Part shown: in pieces, positions 35,793 through 47,075 of the stretch
Numbering within the stretch: position 1 is the stretch's first letter
Layout: every line of letters begins with the position of its first letter
Origin: JBFAPK01 sp040676675
GTDB lineage: Bacteria > Actinomycetota > Actinomycetes > Mycobacteriales > Micromonosporaceae
DNA length: 64,000 bases
Direction of reading: 5' to 3'
NCBI RefSeq assembly: GCF_040676675.1
Contig: NZ_JBFAPK010000018.1
Span: forward strand, 89,293-153,292
The notes under the pieces: model-generated
What the model saw: only the letters and a program-made list of their open reading frames with translations
What the model was told of the DNA's origin: nothing
Databases searched by the model: none
Program-made: the position numbers and the translations under genes

Positions 35793-36227
35793 TTACCGGC
35801 TCGCGCTGATCCGGTGCAGCTGGGTGCGCAGCTGCGGGGTGAGCAGGTGCCCCACCGCGCCGACCAGCTGGGTCATCCGGTACGCGACCGTACGCAGGTT
35901 GCAGCCCGCGGTGGCGACGACCGCGAGCCCGGCCGAGCTGCCGACCCGCATGAAGAGCAGGTGCCCGTGCGGCAGCCGGATCGTCAGGTACTCCGAGGCG
36001 CCCAGGTTCAGCAGGGCGGCGCTGCGGTCCGCCATGCTGATCAACCCGGCGGTCAGCGCCGCGAGCTGGTCACCGAGGTCGCGCGGTACCGCGTCGGAGG
36101 CGACGAGTTGCAGCCCGTCCAGCGAGACCAGCACGACGTGCGTCACGTCGGGCACCTCGTCGGCGAACTGCCGGATCAGCCAGGCGAACTCCTGCGGCGA
36201 GCGGCCGCCGTTGGCGTCGTGACTCAC
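35793..36227 (-). CDS. cvnB: Roadblock/LC7 domain protein (CvnB-like)
   Basis: A 144-residue protein of the roadblock/LC7 fold: FAWLIRQFADEVPDVTHVVLVSLDGLQLVAS is the helix-strand start, followed by LAALTAGLISMADRSAALLNLG and a beta hairpin. Such proteins bind small GTPases and may act as regulators of CvnD. The GTG at 36227 is chosen because it overlaps the cvnA stop (GTGA) and has GGAGGG upstream; an in-frame GTG at 36236 is possible. Next to cvnC and cvnD, giving the conservon order A-B-C-D. Confidence 0.92.
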   Translation of the reverse strand: MSHDANGGRSPQEFAWLIRQFADEVPDVTHVVLVSLDGLQLVASDAVPRDLGDQLAALTAGLISMADRSAALLNLGASEYLTIRLPHGHLLFMRVGSSAGLAVVATAGCNLRTVAYRMTQLVGAVGHLLTPQLRTQLHRISASR

Positions 36228-37480
36228 CGCGACCACCCTCCCGGCGCCGGCACCCCGCCGGCCCGCTCCGCGTCGACCGGGCCGCCCGCCCGTCCGTCCT
36301 CGCCCAGACCGGCGGCGCGTTGGGCGTCGAAGACCCCCGCGGCGAAGTCGGCGGTCTCGTCGGGCCAGGTGCCGTGGTCCGTCGGCGCGACCGGCACCGG
36401 CTGGGCCGTACCCGCGCCGCCCGGCGGGTTGCGCAGGCTGGCCACCACGCGTACCGGCAGGTCACCGGGCGCTCCGGCCGGGGCCGCGGACCCCGCCGGT
36501 ACGGGTGGCCGCCGCGTGGCGGCGGGCTCGGCGTGCCCGACGGCGGGCTCGGCGTGGCCGCCGGGCCGAAGCGGCTCGGCGTACCCGGCGGGCGGGACGC
36601 CTCGGTGCGCCGGATCGACGTAGAGGTTGGTACGCGCGGCGGCCTCGGCCGGCACGGCCTGGGCCCCCCGCTGCCCCGGCCCGGCGGCGTTCAGCGGGAT
36701 GGCGCAGAGCAGCTCCTCGGGGAGCAGGATCGTGGCCGTGGTGCCGGCCCCGTTGCGGTTCGTCAGTCGGACCTGGATGCGGTGGGCACGGGCCAGCCGC
36801 TGCACCACGGCCAGGCCGAGCTGTACGGCCGGCTGCGGCGCCTGTAGCGGATCCGCCTCGCCGGCCAGCACGGCGTTGAGGGCGGCGAGCCGCTCGGGCC
36901 GGATCCCGATGCCGGTGTCCTCGATGCGCAGCAGCACGCTGCCGCGCTCGGTCACGTGGGCCGAGACGACCACGTCGGTCCGGGGCGCGGAGAACCGGGC
37001 CGCGTTGTCCACCAGCTCGGTGAGGAGCCGGATCACGTCGTCCGCGGCGAACTCCACCACCGCCAGGTCGGCGACGCCACCGAGCTTGACCCGCGGGTAG
37101 TGCTCGATCGCCGAGACCGAGGCCCGGACCACGTCGAGCAGGGTGGTGACCTGCTGGCCCGCGTCCTCGACCTTCCGTCCCGCCAGGACCTGGAGGTTCT
37201 CCGCCTGCCGTCGGATCCGCGAGTTCGCGTTGTCGATCTGGTAGAGCTTCTCCAGCCGGGCCGGATCCCGCTCGTCGGCCTCGATCTCCTCCAGGTAGCC
37301 GCCCAGCTGGTACGCCGCGGCCATGATCCGTAGGGCGTACTGCTCGGCGAGGCCGCGCCACGGGTCGCCCGGGGGGCCGTCCTGATCGGATCGGGGCGGT
37401 CGGCCGTTCGCCGGCCGGGACGCAATGGTGGGATCCAACCGCCGAGCCAGGCGTCGTCGCCATTTGGCGGGTCTGGTCAC
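36224..37480 (-). CDS. cvnA: Soluble CvnA-like histidine-kinase-type ATPase lacking the phosphoacceptor His
   Basis: A 418-residue protein with a DHp-like helix region and a HATPase_c domain: N box LLTELVDNAARFSAP, G1 box EDTGIGIRPERL, then a Pro/Ala-rich tail of about 140 residues. Two features are odd. Classical CvnA proteins start with an extracellular sensor and membrane helices; here there is none. And the family motif LDHLATR, whose His is the presumed phosphoacceptor, reads QIDNANSRIRRQAENL, so Asn84 replaces His. It may thus be a non-phosphorylating scaffold. The GTG at 37480 has AGAGG upstream. The 289-bp region to the divergent gene at 37770 should hold the operon promoter. Confidence 0.85.
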   Translation of the reverse strand: MTRPAKWRRRLARRLDPTIASRPANGRPPRSDQDGPPGDPWRGLAEQYALRIMAAAYQLGGYLEEIEADERDPARLEKLYQIDNANSRIRRQAENLQVLAGRKVEDAGQQVTTLLDVVRASVSAIEHYPRVKLGGVADLAVVEFAADDVIRLLTELVDNAARFSAPRTDVVVSAHVTERGSVLLRIEDTGIGIRPERLAALNAVLAGEADPLQAPQPAVQLGLAVVQRLARAHRIQVRLTNRNGAGTTATILLPEELLCAIPLNAAGPGQRGAQAVPAEAAARTNLYVDPAHRGVPPAGYAEPLRPGGHAEPAVGHAEPAATRRPPVPAGSAAPAGAPGDLPVRVVASLRNPPGGAGTAQPVPVAPTDHGTWPDETADFAAGVFDAQRAAGLGEDGRAGGPVDAERAGGVPAPGGWSR

Positions 37481-37769
37481 CACGGAACCTCTGCGTGCAT
37501 GCCGTCCTCTCGGTGAAGCTGACCCGCACATCGACGCCGACGGGTGAGCAGTCAATCACTACCGCTCCGCTCGCGCAACCCGCCCCCTTTTGTCCGCGCA
37601 CCGTCGGTTCTTCGCGCTTCTCGGCCGGCGCGATCACCATTTCCGCTGGTGGTGGAGGACCGTTACGGCCGGGGCAGGGCCCGCCGCGGGCGGGGCGGGC
37701 CGTCAGCCGAGTGGGCCGTGTCCGGACACCTTTTCGGCGGGCCGCTCGCGGAGTGGTTATGGTCGTCGG

Positions 37770-39815
<2,046 letters not shown>

Positions 39816-39916
39816 GGCGACCGCGGCCCCGCGGCGTACCCGGCGAAGCCGCAGGCCGCGCGGGTGGGCCGGCGATTGGGGCGGTGGCGGGCGGCCCGGC
39901 TAGGCTGGCGGCCGTT

Positions 39917-41089
39917 ATGGATTCCCGCACCGGTCTTCCCGTCGTCGGCATGGTGGGTGGTGGCCAACTGGCCCGGATGACCCACCAGGCCGCCATCGCC
40001 CTCGGCCAGTCCCTGCGCGTGCTGGCCCTCACGCCCGAGGACGGCGCCGCGCTGGTCGCCGCCGACGTCCACTACGGCGACCACACCGACCTGGCCGCGC
40101 TGCGCACCTTCGCCAAGGGGTGCGACGTGGTCACCTTCGACCACGAGCACGTGCCGACCGAGTACGTGCGCACCCTGGCGGCCGAGGGCTTCACCCTCTA
40201 CCCGCCCGCCGACGCCCTGGTCCACGCCCAGGACAAGCGGGTCATGCGGGAGCGGCTGAGCGCGCTCGGCGCGCCCGTACCGGCCTGGCGGCCGGTGGCC
40301 TCCCCGGACGAGGCGGTCGAGTTCGGCGAGCGGGTGGGCTGGCCGCTGGTGCTCAAGGCGGCGCGCGGCGGCTACGACGGCCGGGGCGTCTGGGTCGTCG
40401 ACGACCCCGAGCAGGCCCGCGAACAGGCGCGCGTGCTGATCGAGGGCGGCACGCAGGTGATCGCCGAGGAGCGGGTACGGCTGCGCCGGGAACTCGCCGT
40501 GCAGGTGGCGCGCTCGCCGTTCGGGCAGGTCGCGGCGTACCCGGTGGTGGAGACCGTGCAGCGCGACGGGATCTGCGTGGAGGTCCTCGCCCCGGCGCCG
40601 GGGCTGTCCGAGGAGCTGGCTCTGGCCGCCCAGCAGCTCGCGATCGACATCGCCACCGCGCTCGGCGTGGTCGGGCTGCTCGCGGTGGAGCTCTTCGAGG
40701 TGGGGACCGGCCCGGCCGACGGCAGACTGATCGTCAACGAGCTGGCGATGCGTCCGCACAACTCGGGGCACTGGAGCATCGAGGGGGCCCGCACCTCCCA
40801 GTTCGAGCAGCACCTGCGCGCGGTGCTCGACTACCCGATGGGGGACACGGCGCTGACCGCGCCGGCCGTGGCGATGGCGAACGTGCTCGGCGGGGCCGAG
40901 GGCGGCATGTCCATCGACGAGCGGCTGCACCACCTCTTCGCCGCCGATCCCGGCGCCAAGGTGCACCTCTACGGCAAGCAGGTCCGCCCGGGGCGGAAAA
41001 TCGGGCACGTCACGGTGCTCGGCGACGACATGGACGAGGTACGCGCCCGCGCGGTGCGGGCGGCGCGCTGGCTGCGGGAGGGCGAGTGA
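39917..41089 (+). CDS. purK: N5-carboxyaminoimidazole ribonucleotide synthase
   Basis: A 390-residue ATP-grasp enzyme of purine synthesis: AIR plus bicarbonate and ATP give N5-CAIR. The start PVVGMVGGGQLARMTHQAA is typical of PurK; ATP-grasp motifs include VLKAARGGYDGRGVWV and VNELAMRPHNSGHWSIEG. The ATG at 39917 lies 10 bases after TAGGCT, so the leader is very short. It overlaps purE by GTGA, so the two are coupled. Confidence 0.95.
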   Translation: MDSRTGLPVVGMVGGGQLARMTHQAAIALGQSLRVLALTPEDGAALVAADVHYGDHTDLAALRTFAKGCDVVTFDHEHVPTEYVRTLAAEGFTLYPPADALVHAQDKRVMRERLSALGAPVPAWRPVASPDEAVEFGERVGWPLVLKAARGGYDGRGVWVVDDPEQAREQARVLIEGGTQVIAEERVRLRRELAVQVARSPFGQVAAYPVVETVQRDGICVEVLAPAPGLSEELALAAQQLAIDIATALGVVGLLAVELFEVGTGPADGRLIVNELAMRPHNSGHWSIEGARTSQFEQHLRAVLDYPMGDTALTAPAVAMANVLGGAEGGMSIDERLHHLFAADPGAKVHLYGKQVRPGRKIGHVTVLGDDMDEVRARAVRAARWLREGE

Positions 41090-41616
41090 CCGCGGTGGCG
41101 GAGCAATCGGCGTCGGGGCGGCCCGCGGTCGCGGTCGGCGTGATCATGGGCAGTGACTCGGACTGGCCGACCATGAAGGCCGCCGCCGAGGCGCTCGACG
41201 AGTTCGGCGTCGGCTACGAGGTGAGCGTCGTCTCGGCGCACCGCACCCCGGTGAAGATGATCGAGTACGGCCGGAGCGCGGCCGAGCGGGGCCTCAAGGC
41301 GATCATCGCCGGGGCGGGCGGCGCGGCGCACCTGCCGGGAATGGTCGCCTCGGTCACCCCGCTGCCCGTCATCGGCGTACCCGTACCGCTCAAGCACCTC
41401 GACGGGATGGACTCGCTCCTGTCGATCGTGCAGATGCCGGCCGGCGTACCGGTCGCGACCGTCTCGATCGGTGGCGCGCGCAACGCCGGCCTGCTCGCCG
41501 TACGGATCCTCGCCGCCGCCGACCCGACCCTGCGGCAGCGGATGTCCGACTACCAGGCGAGCCTCGAAAGGCTGGTCGCCGAGAAGGACGCCGCCCTCCA
41601 GGCCAGCCTCGGCTAG
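41086..41616 (+). CDS. purE: N5-carboxyaminoimidazole ribonucleotide mutase
   Basis: A 176-residue class I PurE that moves the carboxyl group to give CAIR, using the PurK product. VGVIMGSDSDWPTM holds the substrate-binding Ser-Asp, SAHRTP the catalytic His, and GAGGAAHLPGM the conserved loop. The GTG at 41086 overlaps the purK stop (GTGA). It ends 7 bp before a family A inverted repeat. Confidence 0.96.
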   Translation: MTAVAEQSASGRPAVAVGVIMGSDSDWPTMKAAAEALDEFGVGYEVSVVSAHRTPVKMIEYGRSAAERGLKAIIAGAGGAAHLPGMVASVTPLPVIGVPVPLKHLDGMDSLLSIVQMPAGVPVATVSIGGARNAGLLAVRILAAADPTLRQRMSDYQASLERLVAEKDAALQASLG

Positions 41617-41625
41617 CACCGTCCC

Positions 41626-41688
41626 GTCGATCTAGGGCAAATCGTCGTGATTGGAGATCAACCAAGCGAGGATTTGCCCTAGATCGAC
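41626..41688. repeat. Inverted repeat, family A copy 3 (plus orientation)
   Basis: Arms GTCGATCTAGGGCAAATC (41626-41643) and 41671-41688 pair perfectly over 18 bp, then one G-G mismatch and three further pairs. The loop TGATTGGAGATCAACCAAG matches copy 2 nearly base for base. It lies between the convergent purE and SCO7613-like genes. Confidence 0.92.
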
Positions 41689-41706
41689 GCGGGGTGGGGG
41701 TCTGCG

Positions 41707-44700
41707 CTAGCGCATGCCGCGCAGGGCGCCCCGGAGCCGCTCCTGGGTACGGCGGCGCCGCTCGTTGCTCGCACCGAGCAGCAGCAGCACGATGCCGACG
41801 GGGATCAGCACCAGCCATGGCCCGAACGCGGTGAGCAGGTGCAGCGTGGCGAGCGCGGTGACCACCGCGCCCGTGATCACCGGTGCCTGTTGCCGCCGCA
41901 TCGAACCGAAGATCAACGTTGCCACCCCGCCGAGCAGGAGCAGCACCTGCCGCAGGTCGCTGGTGTTGCTGCTGGCGATCACCAGCACCAGGCTGGGCAG
42001 GAACGCCGCGACGAGCGCCGGCCCGTACGCGGTCCAGCTGCTCAGGTCCGGCCGGTGGCGCAGCTCCAGCAGGCCCACCAGCAGGGCGAGCGCCGCGAAC
42101 GGCAGCGTGTACGCCTCGGGTAGCGCCACGTCGGCGATCGCCATCAGCAGCCACCAGGCCGTGATCTCGCAGCCCACGGCCGCCCAGAAGAGCGTGCGGC
42201 GCTCGGCCGTACGCCGGCCGGGGCGGGTCGCGGCGACGCCGAGCACGGCACCCCAGGCGGCCAGCAGCGCCGCGATGTGCCGGGGCGAGTCGAAGGCCAG
42301 CGCCCCGGCGATGAGCGCGGCGCCGTAGCCGCTCCACTCCACGGTGGCGGCCTCGCGGCTGGCCTCGGGGCGACGCAGCCGGGGTAGGGTGGCGGCGACC
42401 AGCAGCAGGGCCGCGCCGACCGCCAGCACGCCGAACGCCGACCAGCCCGGGTCCAGCCCGGCGACCAGGCCGGCCGTGAGGACGAAGAGCTGGCCCATCA
42501 CCGAGGCGAAGAGCCAGCCGAGGATCCGGGCCGGCTGGCTCCGCCCGGCCAGCGCCGCCACGGCGCCGACGCCGACCGCACTGCCGAGCGTGAAGAGCGT
42601 CATCTCCCTGGTGGCGAGGCTGCCGGCCAGCCCGGCGCCGCCCGCCGCCAGCCCGATCACGAACGCCACCACGCGGGCCACCCGCAGCGACCGGGCCGGC
42701 TCCTCGACCGGCGGAGGCGGCGTCAGCGCCAACCCGAGCATCGCGAGGGTGAAGACCATCAGCGCCGCCATCGTGCTGTTCGGCCAGCCCTGACCGAGCG
42801 CGATCGGCGCGATCAACAGGGTGACCGCCGCCCCCGGCAGCACCACCGGGATCGCGCGCGCCGGCCGTCCGCCGGTGAATCCGGTCGCGGCCAGCGCCGC
42901 CGCGATGGTGAGCAGCAGCGCGGCGAGCACGTTGCTGGCGCCGACCGCCTTGGCGGGCGGGGTGGTCAGCCCGGGCGGGGGGCCGTCCCAGATCCCGCCC
43001 AGGGTGCGGTACGGCTCGACCAGGGCGGCGACCAGGGCCGGGGCGATCGCGGCGACCGCGAGCGCGACCGGCAGCGCGGCGGCGGCCATCGCGCCGGCCG
43101 CCGGACTGACCGACCACTGTTCGCGCGCCGGGCCGCCGGGGATCCGGCGCAGGGCGCCGCCGAGCATCACCGTCCAGCGGCGGGCCGGCCGGTCGTCGGT
43201 ACCGGGCGGGGTGGTGGCGGAGCGGATCAGCTCGGCGAGGATGCCGAGCAGGGCCGCCGCGGCGGCGTACACGCCGAACGGCAGGCCGGTGAAGATCGAC
43301 GCGGCCGCGGTCACCGTCGCGCCGACGGCGATGCCGACGCTCGCGTACGGCAGGAAGTGCGGGATCCGGCGGCGGGCCAGGGCCAGCGCGGCGACGCCGA
43401 GGCTGCTGGCGGCCAGCCCTCCGACCAGGACGGTCTCGGCCGAGCCGCCGAGTTCGGCGGAGAGGGCGGCGAGCGCCCCCGGCAGGGCGATCAGGGCGCC
43501 GGCGAGCGCGCAGCCGCCGATCTGCACGAGATGGGGCGGCATCTCGTCGGCCTCGACCGCGACCGCCGTACCGCCCTCGACCGCCTCGTCGCCGTCGAAC
43601 TCCGGCACCGGCTCGCCGGCCGCGAGACCGGCGACCGTCCGGGCGAGCACCGCCACGACCACCCCGAGCAGCACCACCAGCGTCAGCGCCACGGCGGTGG
43701 TCCACGGGCGTACCAGGCTCGCCCCGACCGCGTGCAGGGCGACCACGGCCGCGACCGCGGCCCGGGTCAGCCCGGCCCGGGGGTCGGCGGCCGCGACGGC
43801 CGAGACGCCGTACGCGGTGGCCACGGCGCCGCCCACCAGGACCGGCGACCACCAGGGCAGACCCAGCGCGGCCGGGGTGCCGATGGTGGCCAGCCCGACG
43901 CAGACCGCCGCGACGTCGTACCGCCACGGGCGGGGCAGCACGATCGCGGCGGCCGCCGCCAGCAGCACCAGCGCCACCGGGGCCTGCCAGGTGCCCGTAC
44001 CGGCCGGGCCGGCCGGCCACTCGCCGAGCTGCGCCTCCCAGAGCCGGCCGGGGGAGGCGAGCACCCGTACCCCGCCGCTGAGCGCCGTCCAGCCGGCGAG
44101 CAGCGCGATCACGCCGCCGCCCAGCGCGATGCCGAGGACCGGCCCCCGGCGCCAGTCGTCGGGCAGGGCACGCGCGCCCGCGGCCACCACGAGCACCAGC
44201 ACGGCGCCCGCGACCAGTTGGGCATTGGGCGCCAGGATGGCGGCGATCCGGGCGAGCGTGGCGACCAGCGCGGTCGTCGCGGCCGCGGCGGCGAGGTCGG
44301 AGCCGTCCAGCACCCGGTCGGCACGCCGGCCGGCGTCGATCGACGGGGCGAGTACCAGCAGCACGGCGGCGACCAGCAGCAGCGTCCCCACCCAGGCGTC
44401 GGGCGCGGTCGCGCCGGCGGCGCCGAAGGCCGCGGCCGTCACCGCCAGCACGCCGAGCCCGGTCCCCACCGCCAACGGCATGGCAACCTGGCGCTGCGAG
44501 ACCTGGGTGACGGCCGCGTACCCGAGCGTGGCGCAGACCGCCAGGAAACTGGCCGCGAGGACCGGTTGGGTGGCGTGCTGGAGCGAGGCGGCGGTCGGGG
44601 TGGGGTCGACCGGCACCGTCGAGGCGACGAAGGCGGCGACCGCGCCCGGCAGGGCGAAGGCGGCGCCGCCGGCGGCGTACGCGGCGACCAGCGGGGCGGA

Positions 44701-46803
44701 CTCGCCGACCGGCACGGCCGACGGCACCGGCGCCGCGGCGACGAGCGCTCCGGCGACGGTCAGCCCGAGCAGCACGGCGGCGGTGAGGCCGGGACGGGCC
44801 ATGCCGGCCCCGGCGGCGGCGAGGCCGAGCACGGCCGCGGCGACGACGTGCACCACGGCGGTCTGGGTGGTCCGCGCGGTCAGCCCGGCGAGGGCGATCC
44901 CGGCCGCGACCAGCAGCGGCGGCCACGGCGCGGCGACCCAGGAGAGCCCGAACGAGGCCGGTACGGCCAGCGCCGTCAGCGCCGCGCCGACCACGGCCCC
45001 CTCCCGGCGCACCTCGGGTGGCAGCGCGAGCACGGCCGCGACGGTGAGCAGGAACGCGGTGGCGGCCAGCTGCCACCCGGCCGGACCGGCCGCCGCCGCG
45101 AGCCGCTCCGGGTACGCCGCGAGGTCGGCCTGCCAGACCGGCATCGCCGCCCGCACCGGGGCGAGTCCGGCGCGCAGCGCACCACCGGCGACCACGACGC
45201 CGCTGACGGCCAGCGCGACCGCCGAGGCCAGCTGCGGTCCCCGGCGGGCGGCCTCCGGTACGGCGCGCACGCCGAAGCCGGTGAGCGCGATGACCAGGGC
45301 GACGAGCAGGAGCGCCTCCCCGGGCGCCGTCACGGCGACGACGCGGCCGGCGGCCCCGATCACCGCCAGCGTCAGCACACCGGCGGCGAGGTCCACCAGC
45401 GCGGGCCGGCCGAGGCTCAGTGCCCCGGCGAGCCCGATCCCGGCGGCGAGCAGCAGGGTGATGCCGGCCCGGAACGCGGTCGGCGCGGTCGTCGCGTCGA
45501 GCAGCGCGGCGACCGCGTAGACCAGCGCGCCGGCGATGGCCAGGCCGTGCAGCGCCCAGGTGAGTTCGCGCAGCCAGAGGATGGGCGGCGCGGTGGCACC
45601 GGTGCCGGTGCCGGCCGAGCCGGCCGAGCGGGTGCCGGTACGGGCCGGGCCCGGCCCGTCGAGGTCGTCGAGCCGGTCGAGGTCGTCGGGGCCTGCGCCG
45701 GCGCGGGTCGGACCGGACTCGTCGCCGCGCAGCACCGCATCCGCCTCCTCGTGCGCGGACTCCGGCCGTTCCACGTCGGCGGGATCGGGTCCGGCGGCAC
45801 CGGCGGCGGGCTCCCCGGGCTGCCGGGCCAGCCAGGCCGGCGGAGCGAGCCGGCCGTGCTGGTCGAAGAGGCGGGCGAGGTAGAGGTCGACCGCGGCCAC
45901 CGCGACCAGGGCCAGCGCCCAGCCGATCGGGGCGGAGATCCAGTCGTACGCCAGCAGCGGCAGGATCGGTTGCAGGGCCAGCACGGTCACGTAGCGCGGC
46001 ACGTTCAGGCCGGTGAGGCCGGCGTACGCCCCGGCGACCACCGCGGTGACCCCGAAGACGATGCTGGCGAAGACCGCGCCGGAGACGACGCCGCCGCGGA
46101 CCTGCTCGACGGTCCAGAGCGCGTACCCGTCCAACGGCACCAGCAGCAGTCCGACCGCCGCGATGGTCTCGGCGGTGGCGGTGAGCCCGCGCCGCGCCAT
46201 CACCGGCGGGGCGGCCAGCATGCCGGCGGTGGCCGCGAGCAGGATCGCCAGCCGGCTGCCGCTGCCGAAGGAGCTGATCGCGACGGCGGCGAAGACGACG
46301 GCGGCGACGCCGAGCAGCAGCGCGCCGAGGCCGAGCAGGATGTTCTGCACCTCGCGGGTGGAGGCCTCCGGGCGGGGGGCCGGCTCGCGACCGGGTGGCG
46401 GCGTGACCCTCGTACGGGGCGGCGGCGGTGGTGGCCGGTCCCGCCCGGCGGTGGCCGGCGGCGGGCCCTGGCGCGGTACCCGGGGGCGCTGGCCCGGCTC
46501 GGCGGCGGGCGGTCGCTGCGGGTCGACCCGGCGGCGCAGCACCCGGCGCGGACGGGTGGCCTGCTTGAGCCGCTCCGCACTGGCGTGCGCGAGGATGTCG
46601 CGCTGGAAGAGCGCGGCCTGCATGTCGGCGGCGATCTGCTTCGCCTCGGAGCCGAGGGCGGCCTCCCGCTTCTTCATCTCGGCGATCGAGCGATCGATGC
46701 GAGCCAACTCCTCGGCCCAGCGGCCCTGGGGGGCGCCGCAGTGCGGGCAGTGGGGTGCCGCATTGATCTCGCGGCCGCACGAGGCGCACGGGTACGTGCT
46801 CAC
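41707..46803 (-). CDS. Giant SCO7613-like membrane protein with N-terminal zinc ribbon
   Basis: A 1698-residue protein. The start YPCASCGREINAAPHCPHCG is a zinc ribbon (two CxxC pairs); a coiled-coil-like charged region follows (ELARIDRSIAEMKKREAALG), then a Pro-rich linker (about residues 100-150), then some 40 or more hydrophobic helices rich in Ala/Leu/Val/Gly to the end. This fits the actinobacterial SCO7613 C-terminal-domain family of giant membrane proteins, function unknown. The second of two nearby GTGs (46803) is preferred because AGGAG is 9 bases upstream; the first (46809) is too close. It is a single-gene unit. Confidence 0.85.
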   Translation of the reverse strand: MSTYPCASCGREINAAPHCPHCGAPQGRWAEELARIDRSIAEMKKREAALGSEAKQIAADMQAALFQRDILAHASAERLKQATRPRRVLRRRVDPQRPPAAEPGQRPRVPRQGPPPATAGRDRPPPPPPRTRVTPPPGREPAPRPEASTREVQNILLGLGALLLGVAAVVFAAVAISSFGSGSRLAILLAATAGMLAAPPVMARRGLTATAETIAAVGLLLVPLDGYALWTVEQVRGGVVSGAVFASIVFGVTAVVAGAYAGLTGLNVPRYVTVLALQPILPLLAYDWISAPIGWALALVAVAAVDLYLARLFDQHGRLAPPAWLARQPGEPAAGAAGPDPADVERPESAHEEADAVLRGDESGPTRAGAGPDDLDRLDDLDGPGPARTGTRSAGSAGTGTGATAPPILWLRELTWALHGLAIAGALVYAVAALLDATTAPTAFRAGITLLLAAGIGLAGALSLGRPALVDLAAGVLTLAVIGAAGRVVAVTAPGEALLLVALVIALTGFGVRAVPEAARRGPQLASAVALAVSGVVVAGGALRAGLAPVRAAMPVWQADLAAYPERLAAAAGPAGWQLAATAFLLTVAAVLALPPEVRREGAVVGAALTALAVPASFGLSWVAAPWPPLLVAAGIALAGLTARTTQTAVVHVVAAAVLGLAAAGAGMARPGLTAAVLLGLTVAGALVAAAPVPSAVPVGESAPLVAAYAAGGAAFALPGAVAAFVASTVPVDPTPTAASLQHATQPVLAASFLAVCATLGYAAVTQVSQRQVAMPLAVGTGLGVLAVTAAAFGAAGATAPDAWVGTLLLVAAVLLVLAPSIDAGRRADRVLDGSDLAAAAATTALVATLARIAAILAPNAQLVAGAVLVLVVAAGARALPDDWRRGPVLGIALGGGVIALLAGWTALSGGVRVLASPGRLWEAQLGEWPAGPAGTGTWQAPVALVLLAAAAAIVLPRPWRYDVAAVCVGLATIGTPAALGLPWWSPVLVGGAVATAYGVSAVAAADPRAGLTRAAVAAVVALHAVGASLVRPWTTAVALTLVVLLGVVVAVLARTVAGLAAGEPVPEFDGDEAVEGGTAVAVEADEMPPHLVQIGGCALAGALIALPGALAALSAELGGSAETVLVGGLAASSLGVAALALARRRIPHFLPYASVGIAVGATVTAAASIFTGLPFGVYAAAAALLGILAELIRSATTPPGTDDRPARRWTVMLGGALRRIPGGPAREQWSVSPAAGAMAAAALPVALAVAAIAPALVAALVEPYRTLGGIWDGPPPGLTTPPAKAVGASNVLAALLLTIAAALAATGFTGGRPARAIPVVLPGAAVTLLIAPIALGQGWPNSTMAALMVFTLAMLGLALTPPPPVEEPARSLRVARVVAFVIGLAAGGAGLAGSLATREMTLFTLGSAVGVGAVAALAGRSQPARILGWLFASVMGQLFVLTAGLVAGLDPGWSAFGVLAVGAALLLVAATLPRLRRPEASREAATVEWSGYGAALIAGALAFDSPRHIAALLAAWGAVLGVAATRPGRRTAERRTLFWAAVGCEITAWWLLMAIADVALPEAYTLPFAALALLVGLLELRHRPDLSSWTAYGPALVAAFLPSLVLVIASSNTSDLRQVLLLLGGVATLIFGSMRRQQAPVITGAVVTALATLHLLTAFGPWLVLIPVGIVLLLLGASNERRRRTQERLRGALRGMR

Positions 46804-46915
46804 GGGCACCTGCTCCTCCCCGCCGGGACAGCATTGTGGACTTCCCCCGAAGCATGCCCAAAGCAGGCAGTGATTCGATAGTCCCGCGCCGGGGAGAGAT
46901 GCGAAAAACGTAGCC

Positions 46916-46953
46916 GGACGAGCCGCGGAGCGCAGCTGCTCCGCGGCTCGTCC
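46916..46953 (-). terminator. Intrinsic-type terminator downstream of ugd
   Basis: A perfect 16-bp stem, 46916-46931 with 46938-46953, and loop GCAGCT. On the minus strand it is followed a few bases later by TTTTT (46909-46905), so it should stop leftward transcription from ugd before the giant membrane protein gene. Confidence 0.85.
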
Positions 46954-47075
46954 GGTCCGTTGGATGATGTTGTCGCAGGTCGGTTCCGCGCCGGCTGGCG
47001 GGTCAGGACCGTACGGGGTGGCCGGTCGGGCCCGGCGCCGAACGGGTCAGGCGGGCGCCGGTACGGGCCGAGGAG

